From an uncultured Oscillospiraceae bacterium (lineage in GTDB: Bacteria > Bacillota_A > Clostridia > Oscillospirales > Oscillospiraceae): a DNA stretch of 17,777 bases. Shown here one piece after another: positions 6,320 through 15,500 of the stretch. Position 1 is the stretch's first letter. Each line of letters begins with the position of its first letter. Location of the stretch: assembly GCA_947631215.1 (NCBI GenBank), contig CANRKN010000036.1, positions 1 through 17,777 on the forward strand. The letters are read 5' to 3'. A model generated the notes under the pieces. It did no database searches and was not told the origin of the DNA. It saw only the letters and a list, made by a program, of their open reading frames with translations. A program made the translations under genes and the position numbers.

Positions 6320-9300
6320 ATGAAGCTCAAGAAGGTATTGGCGCTGCTTTTGGCGGCGGCCATGGTGCTGAGCCTGGGCCCCGCGGCCCTGGCGTCGGAA
6401 GAGGACTCCGCCGCGCTCTATGAGCAGGGGCAGGAGGCCTTTGACGCGGGCGACATGGCGGGCGCGCTGGAACTGTTCACCGCGGCGGCGGAGGCCGGCA
6501 GCGGCGAGGCCGCCGGCATGCTGGCGTACATGTATCTCGACGGCGCGGGCACAGAGGCGGACCCGGACCAGGCCTTCCAGTGGGCCGAACAGGGCGCGGA
6601 GCAGGGCGACGCCTACGCCCAGGAGCTGCTGGGATACATGTATTACAGCGGCCAGGGCGCGGAGAAAGACCTGGACCTGGCCCGGCAGTGGTTTGAAAAG
6701 TCCGCGGAGCAGGACAACGCCATGGCCCTGAGCAACCTGGCCAGCATGTACCTCACCGGCAGCGGCGTGGAGCAGGACTATGAAAAGGCGGCGGAGCTCT
6801 ATCAGCGCTCGGCGGACCTGGGGAATTACTACGCTCTTTTCAGCATCGCCATGATGCGCGAGCATGGTCTTGGCCTGGAGCAGGACTATGGCGAGGCCGC
6901 GCGCCTTTTCCGGCAGGTCGTGGACGAGGCCCCCGGGGATGAGGAGCGGGCCATGGCGATGGTGGCCCTGGGCTACATGTATGACCTGGGCCTGGGCATG
7001 GAGGAAGATAATGCCAAGGCCATAGAGCTCTACCAGCAGGCGGCGGACCTTGGCAGCGCCACGGCCCAAAACAACCTGGCCGTGCTGTACTTCTACGGCG
7101 AGGGCGTGGAGCAGGATCTCGCCAAGGCTCTGGAGCTGGCCCGGCCGGCGGCGGAGGGCGGCGACGACAACGGCATGGAGTTCATGGGCGAGTTCTGTGC
7201 CGAGGGCTACGGCGTCATGGACGTGGACTATGCCCAGGCGGCGGAGTGGTATCAGAAAGCCGCGGATATGGGCAATGCTGAGGCCATGTACCGGCTGGGC
7301 GCCCTCTATGAGAATGGCCTGGGCGTGGAGCAGGACGGGGCGAAGGCGGAGGAACTGTACAGTCAGGCCTTCGAGGCCATCCAGGCCGGCGGCGAACCCG
7401 AAACCATCGCGATCACGCGCATCCTGGGCGAGATGTATCTTCTTGGCCGGGGCGCGGAGCAGGACTATGAAAAGGCTCTTGACCTTCTGACCCAGGCGGC
7501 CGACGGGGGAGACGTCCTTGCGCCGGGCCGGCTGGGGCATATGTACTATTACGGCGAGGGCGTGGAGCAGGACTTCGCCAAGGCGCTGGAGTGGTTCACC
7601 CTGGGCGCGGAGCGGCAGGACGCCTATGCGCTGATGATGCTGGGTGAGATGTACTATTTCGGCGACTACGAAGAGGACGCGGAGCCGGACCTGACCAAAG
7701 CGGCGGAATACTATGAGGCCGCGGCTGAGCTGGGCAGCGCCACCGCCGGGGTGTATCTCTCCAGTATGTATTATAATGGCGAGGGCGTGGAGCAGGACTT
7801 CGCCAAGGTTCTCCAGTGGACGGAAAAGGCCGCGGCGGGCGCCGGCAGCAACGAGATGCGGGGCATGGCCGCCAATAACGCCGGCTTCTTGTATGAATGC
7901 GGCCTGGGCACGGCGGTGGATAAGGCCAAGGCCTTTGAATACTATACCCAGGGCGCGGAGCTTGGCAGCGCGGAGGCCATGTATTCCATGGGCGACTTCT
8001 GCGAAAACGGCTACGGCGTGGCGGATATAGACTACGCCAAGGCGGCGGAATGGTACGAAAAGGCCGCGGAGCAGGACCACCCGGAGGCCGCCTACTACCT
8101 GGCGCGGCTCTATAAATTCGGCAGGGGCGTGGAGCAGGACGAGGCAAAGGCCCAGGAGCTCTACGAAAGCCTTGCTAAGCGCCTCACGGAAAAGCCGGAG
8201 GAGGAGCTCTCCGCCGGCGAAGAGCGGGTGCTGGGCAAGCTCTATGACTACGGCTACGGCGTGGAGGAGGACGACGCCAAGGCCGCGGCGCTCCTCGCCG
8301 CCGCCGTGGAGGACGGCGACTATAGGGCGGCGGAGGACTTGGGCACCATGTACTATTATGGCAAGGGCGTGGACGCTGACTACGCCAAGGCCGCGGAATA
8401 CTACCGCCTGGCGGCGGAGCACGGCGTGCCGGACGCCGCCTACGATCTGGCCTCTATGTACTATTTTGGCGAGGGCGTGGAGAAAGACTATACCAAGGCC
8501 GCGGAATATTCCGTCCAGGCCGCAGATATGGGCGACGCCCAGGCCATGTCGAACCTTGGCATTCTGTACTGCTATGGCCAGGGCGTGGAGCAGGATTACA
8601 GCAAGGCCTTTGAGCTCTTTTCCCAGGCGGCGGCGCTGGGCAACAGCGACGCCGTCAACGACCTGGCCGATCTTTACGAGCACGGCGACGGCGTGGAGAA
8701 GGACTATGAAAAGGCGTTTGAGCTCTACTCCCAGGCCTCGGATATGGGCATGAGCCTGTCCACCTGCAGCCTGGCGCAGTTCTACCTCTATGGCAAGGGC
8801 GTAGAACGGGACGCTGCCAAGGCCTTTGAAATGGCGCAAAAGGCCGCGGACGAGGGCGACTCCAGAGGCATGTGGCTGGTGGGCGACATCTATGACCGGG
8901 GCTACGGCGCGGTGGACGCGGACGACGCCCAGGCGGTGGAGTGGTACGAAAAGGCCCTGGAGGCGGACGATGAAAACGCCGAGGCGCTGTTTTGGCTGGG
9001 CTCCATGTATGAACAGGGCGCGGGCGTGGAGCAGGACCAGGCCAAGGCCGACGAGCTCTATGCCCAGGCCGCCGCGCTGCTGCAGGAGTGGGAGGCGGAG
9101 GGGACCCTCTCCACCGGCGAGACGTCTTCGCTGGGCCTGATGTACCTTGAAGGCTGGGGCGTGGAAGAGGATGACGCCAAGGCCGTGGAGCTGCTTTCCG
9201 CCGCGGCGGAGGATGACGACACGCAGGCCCTGTACGTTTTGGGCAATTGCTATTATAATGGCAAGGGCGTGGAGCAGGATCTCACCAAGGCCTTTGAGCT

Positions 9301-9475
9301 CTATACCCGGGCGGCCGGATGGAGCGAGCCGCTGGCCGTCTACGCGCTGGGGGCGATGTATTGGAACGGCGAGGGCGTGGAGCAGGACCAGGCCAAGGCC
9401 ATGGAATTGTTTGACGAGGCTGCGGCACTGGGCGAGGAACATGCCGCTCAGCTGCTGGCGGACCTGTCTGAATAA
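6320..9475 (+). CDS. Secreted Sel1-like repeat (SLR/TPR-type) protein, about 26 repeats
   Basis: A 1051-aa exported solenoid scaffold. The start (MKLKKVLALLLAAAMVLSLG) is a classical signal peptide with a likely cut after ALA at residue 25; there is no lipobox cysteine. The rest is about 26 Sel1 repeats of 36 aa, with cores such as MYYYGEGVEQDFAKALEW and QAAELGSA, after one N-terminal TPR-like unit. SLR proteins fold into right-handed superhelices that bind proteins or peptides; none of these residues indicates an enzyme. Longer, insert-bearing repeats recur about every 7-8 repeats (near residues 330-370, 600-640 and 905-945). The protein is highly acidic, with no LPXTG or other wall-anchor motif at its end (LLADLSE). 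It is a paralogue of the next gene: the C-termini align along about 230 residues and the ribosome binding site and leader are copied too. Not a known named gene. Function unknown; extracytoplasmic binding of peptides or host or cell proteins is the best guess. Confidence 0.9.
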   Translation: MKLKKVLALLLAAAMVLSLGPAALASEEDSAALYEQGQEAFDAGDMAGALELFTAAAEAGSGEAAGMLAYMYLDGAGTEADPDQAFQWAEQGAEQGDAYAQELLGYMYYSGQGAEKDLDLARQWFEKSAEQDNAMALSNLASMYLTGSGVEQDYEKAAELYQRSADLGNYYALFSIAMMREHGLGLEQDYGEAARLFRQVVDEAPGDEERAMAMVALGYMYDLGLGMEEDNAKAIELYQQAADLGSATAQNNLAVLYFYGEGVEQDLAKALELARPAAEGGDDNGMEFMGEFCAEGYGVMDVDYAQAAEWYQKAADMGNAEAMYRLGALYENGLGVEQDGAKAEELYSQAFEAIQAGGEPETIAITRILGEMYLLGRGAEQDYEKALDLLTQAADGGDVLAPGRLGHMYYYGEGVEQDFAKALEWFTLGAERQDAYALMMLGEMYYFGDYEEDAEPDLTKAAEYYEAAAELGSATAGVYLSSMYYNGEGVEQDFAKVLQWTEKAAAGAGSNEMRGMAANNAGFLYECGLGTAVDKAKAFEYYTQGAELGSAEAMYSMGDFCENGYGVADIDYAKAAEWYEKAAEQDHPEAAYYLARLYKFGRGVEQDEAKAQELYESLAKRLTEKPEEELSAGEERVLGKLYDYGYGVEEDDAKAAALLAAAVEDGDYRAAEDLGTMYYYGKGVDADYAKAAEYYRLAAEHGVPDAAYDLASMYYFGEGVEKDYTKAAEYSVQAADMGDAQAMSNLGILYCYGQGVEQDYSKAFELFSQAAALGNSDAVNDLADLYEHGDGVEKDYEKAFELYSQASDMGMSLSTCSLAQFYLYGKGVERDAAKAFEMAQKAADEGDSRGMWLVGDIYDRGYGAVDADDAQAVEWYEKALEADDENAEALFWLGSMYEQGAGVEQDQAKADELYAQAAALLQEWEAEGTLSTGETSSLGLMYLEGWGVEEDDAKAVELLSAAAEDDDTQALYVLGNCYYNGKGVEQDLTKAFELYTRAAGWSEPLAVYALGAMYWNGEGVEQDQAKAMELFDEAAALGEEHAAQLLADLSE

Positions 9476-9494
9476 ATGAGAACTAAATTAAACC

Positions 9495-9514
9495 GGGGAG
9501 GTACATACAAAATG
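9495..9514 (+). promoter_or_regulatory. Ribosome binding site that fixes the second Sel1 gene start at 9512
   Basis: GGGGAGG (9495-9501) lies 10 nt before ATG 9512-9514. An in-frame ATG at 9476, next to the upstream stop, would add 12 residues before the signal peptide and has no Shine-Dalgarno of its own. The bases GGAGGTACATACAA are identical to those before the first Sel1 gene, which confirms the inner start. Confidence 0.85.
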
Positions 9515-12500
9515 AAGCTTCGGAAGGTATTGGCATTCATCCTGGCGGCGGCCATGCTGCTGGGCCTGTGCGCGGGCTGCGGAAAAAAGCCCGAGAAGAT
9601 GTATGACGAGGCCATGGAGGCTCTGGACGGCGGCGACGCCGCCAAGGCCGAGGAGCTGCTGACCAAGGCGGCGGAGAAGGACTATGTCCCCGCCAGCGCC
9701 AAGCTGGGCGTCATGTATGCCAGCGGCGACGTGGTGGAGCAGGACCTGGCCAAGGCCGCGGAGATGTATCAGAAGGCCGCGGACGGCGGCGACGGCGACA
9801 GCATGCTCAGCTTGGGCGGCATGTACGCCATGGGCAAGGGCGTGGAGCAGGACGAGGCCAAGGCCTTTGAGCTGTTCACCAAGGCGGCGGAGCTGACCCC
9901 CGACGCCTATGGCAACCTGGGCGCCGCCTATTGGAACGGCACCGGTACGGAGCAGGACTATGCCAAGGCCGTGGAGTGCTGGACCAAGGGTGTGGAGGAA
10001 TGCGACAAGGGAAGATTCAAGACCCAGTGCGCCGAACGCCTGGGCGAGGCCTATTTCTACGGCAAGGGCACGGAGCAGAGCTTTGAAAAATCCTTTGAGA
10101 TGTTCTCTCAAGCCGCGGAGGCCGGCTCCGCCTATTCTCAGCAGTACGTGGGCCGGTTCTATGACTTCGGCTACGGCGTAGTGGGCATAGACTATGCCCG
10201 GGCGGCGGAGTGGTACCAGAACGCCGCGGACCAGGGCGACGCGGGCGGCATGGTATTCCTGGGCGATCTTTATGCCCTGGGCAAGGGCGTGGAGCAGGAC
10301 GAAGCCAAGGCCGATGAGCTTTACGGCCAGGCGCTGGATACCCTCACTGAGGCCGGCGAGGACGCGAAGTATGATAACGGCTGGTTCCTCCTGGGCTATA
10401 TCTACAAAAACGGCCTGGGCGTGGAGGAAGACGCCGACAAGGCGCTGGAGTACTTCACCGCTTCCGCGGAGCTGGGCGACCCGGACGGCATGTTCGACCT
10501 GGCCCTGTGCCATTATGAGGCGGGCGAATATGACAAAGCCCTGGAGCTTTTGAAAGACTGCGCGGACATGAAGATGCCCGAGGCCATGGAGTGGCTGGGC
10601 GCCATGTACTACTACGGCAGGGGCGTGGACCAGGACTATGCCAAGGCCCTGAAACTCTTTGATGAGGCCGAGGCCCTGGACGACACCAACGTCTGCATCT
10701 TCCTGGCCAACATGTATATGTACGGCTACGGCGTGGAGGAGGATTATTCCAAGGCGCGGGAGTACTATGAGCAGGCCATGACTTTTGACGGGCTGAGCGA
10801 CAGCAGCCTGGGCTACATCCTGGAGAACGACGGCTGGTTCTATGACTACGGCATGGGTGTGGACATGGACAAGGCCAAGGCCTTTGAACTCTACACCCAG
10901 TCGGCTGAGCTGGGCTATAAGGACGGTCAGACCTCTCTGGGCCGGTTCTATGACTACGGCTACGGCGTAGTGGACGGTGACTATACAAAGGCGGCGGAGC
11001 TCTACCAGCAGGCCGCGGACCAGGGCGATCCCGAGGCCATGCTGTACCTGGGCTGGCTCTATGAGCAGGGCGACGGTGTGGAGCAGGACGAGGCCAAGGC
11101 CGACGAGCTCTTTGCCCAGGCCTTCGAGGCCGCCTCAGAGAATGAGGACTACAGCTACAACGCGCTGGTGCTGGGCTGGCTCTATGACCAGGGCGCCGGC
11201 GTGGAGCAGGACTATGAAAAGGCCGTGGAATACTTCACCGCCGCGGCGGAGGACGATATCTTTGAGGCCGAGTGCCAGGAGGGCGTACTGTATCTTCTGG
11301 GCTATGGCACGGAAAAGGACGAGGCCAAGGGCATCGAACTGCTGGAAGACGCGGCGGCGCACGGCGTGCCCGAGGCATACTATTATCTGGGTCACGTCTA
11401 TATTAACGGCGTGGGCGTGGAGCGGGACTATGCAAAGGCCCGGGAGTATCTGGAACAGGGCGAGGCCCTGGGCGATTCCTATGTGTGCTTCTATCTGGCC
11501 GACGTCTATATGTACGGCCTGGGCGTGGAGAAGGATTATCCCAAGGCGCGGGAGTACTATGAGCAGGCCCTGACCCGCACCGCGATGGATGACAGTTCTC
11601 TGGGCTACGCCGCAGAGTGCGACGGCTGGTTCTATGAGTACGGCATGGGCGTGGAGATGGACAAGGCCAAGGCCTTTGAGCTCTACACCCAGTCCGCGGA
11701 GCTGGACTATGTGGACGGTCTGACCTCTCTGGGCCGGTTCTATGACTACGGCTACGGCGTGGTGGACGGTGACTATACAAAGGCCGCGGAGCTGTACCAG
11801 CAGGCCGCGGACCAGGGCGATCCTGAGGCCATGCTGTACCTGGGCTGGCTCTATGAGCAGGGCGCGGGCGTGGAGATGGATCAGGCCAGGGCCGACGAGC
11901 TCTATGCCCAGGCCTTCGAGGCCGCCTCGGAGGATGAGGACTACAGCTACAATAAGCTGGTGCTGGGCTACCTTTACGAGCTGGGCTGCGGTATGGAGCA
12001 TGACTCTGAAAAGGCCCTTGCGTACTTCACCGCCGCGGCGGAGGACGATATCTTCGAGGCCGAGTGCCAGGCGGGCATGATGTATCTGCATGGCCGCGGC
12101 GCGGAGAAGGACGAGGCCAAGGGCATTGAGCTGCTGGAAGACGCCGCGGCCCACGGCATACCCGAGGCTTACTACTACCTGGGCCGCGCCTATGTGGACG
12201 GCGCCGGCGTGGAGCAGGACTATGAAAAGGGCAGGGAGCTGCTGGAACAGGGCGACGCCCTGGGCGACGCCAGCGCCTGCTTCTACCTGGCCGACATGTA
12301 TATGTACGGCCTGGGCGGGGACGAGGACTATGCCAAGGCGCGGGAGTACTATGAGCAGGCCATGGCCCGCCCCGGGATCAATGATGCGTCCCTTGGCTAC
12401 GCCGCGGAGGACGTCGGCTGGTTCTATGACTACGGCATGGGCGTGGAGATGGACAAGGCCAAGGCCTTCGAGCTCTACACCCAGTCCGCGGAGCTGGGCT

Positions 12501-15500
12501 ATGTGGACGGCCAGACCTCCTTGGGCCGGTACTACGACTACGGCTACGGCGTAGTGGATGTGGATTATGCAAAGGCCGCGGAGTGGTACCAGAAGGCCGC
12601 GGACCAGGGCGACGCGGAGGCCATGGTGTACCTGGGCTGGCTCTATGAGCAGGGCCAGGGCGTGGAGATGGATAAGGACAAGGCGGCGGAGCTCTATGCC
12701 CAGGCCTTCGAGACCGCCTCGGAGGACGAGGACTACAGCTACAACAAGCTGGTGCTGGGCTACCTCTATAAAAACGGCGAGGGCGTGGAGCAGGACGATG
12801 AAAAGGCCCTGGCGTACTTCACCGCCGCTGCGGAGGACGATATCTTCGAGGCCGAGTGCCAGCTGGGCATGATGTATATCCTGGGCTACGGTACGGAGAA
12901 GGACGAGGCCAGGGGCCTGGAGCTGCTGGAGGACGCGGCGGCCCACGGCGTGCCCGAGGCTTACTACTACATGGGCGAGGTCTACCAGGCCGGCGCCGGC
13001 GTGGAGCAGGACCCGGCCAAGGCCCAGGGGCTCTATGAGCAGGGCGCGGCCATGGGCGACACGTGGTCCATGAGGGCCCTGGGCGATATGTATAACTTCG
13101 CTGAGGGCGTGGAACTGGACAAGGCCAAGGCCTTTGATTATTACAGCCAGGCCGCCGAGGGCGGCGACGCCAACGCCATGTACGCGGTGGGCGACTTCTA
13201 TCAGAACGGCTACGGCGTGGTTGAAAAGGACCCGGCCCAGGCGGCGGCATGGTATGAAAAGGCTGCGGCCCTGGACCAGGCGGAGGCCGTGTATTACCTG
13301 GCGGCGCTCTATGAAGACGGCGAGGGCGTGGAGCAGGATGAGGCCAAGGCACAGGAGCTCTATGAGGGTCTGGCCGCGCTTCTCACGGAAAAGGAGGCGG
13401 CGGACGATCTCACCGCCGCCGAGACGCGGATACTGGGCAATCTTTATTACTACGGCGACAGCGTGGAGGAAGACGACGCCAAGGCCCTTGCGCTCTACAC
13501 CGCTGCCGCGGAGGACGGCGACTGGTGGGCGGCCCGGAACGCAGGCGACATGTATTACTACGGCGACGGCGTGGACCGGGACTACGAAAAGAGCGTGGAA
13601 TACTACCGCCAGGCGGCGGAGCACGGCGTCCGCGCGGCCATGTACTATCTGGGCCTTGTCTATGAGGGCGGCAAGGGCGTAGAGCAGGATTACGCCCAGG
13701 CGTTTGAGTGGGTCGAAAAGGCCGCAGAGCAGGACTATGCCTACGCGCTGAACGCTCTGGGCTATATGTATTTCTATGGCGAGGGCGTGGAGGAGAACTA
13801 CGACAAGGCCGTGGAATACTACACCCAGGCGGCGGAGATGGGCGACAACATGGCCCTCAACAACCTGGGCGCGCTGTATGCCGGCGGCGACGGCGTGGAG
13901 CAGGACTATGAAAAAGCCCTGGAATACTACACCGAGGCCGCGGAGCAGGGCAACGAAGTGGCCCTCACCAACCTGGGCAATATGTATTACCGGGGCGAGG
14001 GCGTGGAGCAGGACTATGCCAAGGCCGCGGAGTATTACACCCAGGCGGCGGAACTGGACTACAGCGTGGCCATGATCGACCTGGGCGACGCCTATGCCTA
14101 CGGCGAGGGCGTGGAGCAGAACGGCGAGGAGGCCCTGAAGTGGTACGCCAAGGCCGCGGAGGCCGGCGACGCCAACGGCCCGGACTGCACCGGCGACATG
14201 TACATGTACGGCAACGCGGTGGAGCAGGACTATGCCAAGGCCTTTGAGTACTACACCCAGGCCGCGGAGCAGGGCGACGAGGACGCCCAGTTCCAGATGG
14301 GCCGGTTCTATGAGTACGGCTTTGGCGTGGTGGACAAGGACATAGCCCAGGCGGCAGCGTGGTATGAAAAGTCCGCCGAACAGGAGGACGAGGGGGGCAT
14401 GCTGGCCCTGGCGCGGCTCTATATGACCGGTCACGGCGTGGAAAAGGACGAGGCCAAGGCCAAAGAGATCATACAGAGCCTGGCGGACCAGCTCACGGAG
14501 TATGAGGAAAAGGACATCCTCTCCACCTCGGATAAGCGGGTGCTGGCCACCCTGTATGTCACCGGCGGCGTCCTGGAAAAGGACGAGGAAAAGGCCGTGG
14601 CCCTCTATGCCGAGGCCGCGGAGAAGCATAACTACGAGGCCGCAGCCGCCCTGGCCCTCGCGTATCAGAACGGCATCGGCGTAGAGGAGGATGACGCCAA
14701 GGCCGTGGAGCTCTACGCCCAGGCGGCGGAGCACGGCATCATCCGGGCCATGTACGAGCTGGGCCGCATGTATGACATCGGCGAGGGCGTGGAGCAGGAT
14801 TATGTAAAGGCCGGGTCGCTCTATCAGCAGGCGGCGGACCTGGGCTATGCCCCGGCCCAGAACGCTCTGTCCAGCATGTATTATTACGGCGACGGCGTGG
14901 AACAGGACTACGGCAAAGCGGTGGAATATTCTGAACTGGCCGCGGATGAGAACAATGAGGACGAGGCAAGGGCGATCGCGCTCTATGGTCTGGGCTATAT
15001 GTATTCCGCGGGCGAGGGCGTGGAGAAGGACAGCGCCAAGGCCATAGAGTATTACACCCAGTCCGCGGAGCTGGGCGACAGCTGGGCCATGACCAACATG
15101 GGTTATATGTATATGTACGCCGATGGCGTGGAGCTGGACAAGGCCAAGGCCTTTGACCTGTTCACCCAGGCGGCGGAGCTGGACGACGAGGAAGCCCAGT
15201 ATGGGCTGGGCGACTTCTATGAGTGCGGCTACGGCGTGGTGGACGCGGACCCGGCCAAGGCCGTGGAATGGTACGAAAAGGCGGCGGAGAAGGACCAGGC
15301 AGAGGCCATCTACAATCTGGCCGCGCATTATGAAGAGGGCGAAGGCGTGGAGCAGGACGAGGCCAAGGCCCAGGAACTCTACGATAGCCTGGCCGCTGAG
15401 CTCACCGCCAAGGACGAGAGCGAACTGACCGGATCCGAGGCGCGTATCCTCGCCTGCATGTATGAACTGGGCAAGGGCGTGGAGAAGGACGACGCCAAGT

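Noticed and set aside
4805..9442. Minus-strand open frame of 1545 codons opposite the kinase and first Sel1 gene
   Set aside because: It is antisense to well-supported genes, starts without a ribosome binding site, and its sequence is an Arg/Leu/His-rich mirror of Sel1 codons. The frame stays open because the biased repeats almost never use triplets that give antisense stops.
9476..9511. Upstream ATG at 9476 as the start of the second Sel1 gene
   Set aside because: It would add 12 hydrophilic residues before the lipoprotein signal and has no Shine-Dalgarno; the ATG at 9512 has one identical in context to the paralogue's.
10595..12970. Tandem repeats considered as a CRISPR array or a mobile element
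   Set aside because: The units are 792 bp, in frame, coding throughout and contiguous without spacers; no transposase, terminal inverted repeat or target duplication is visible.
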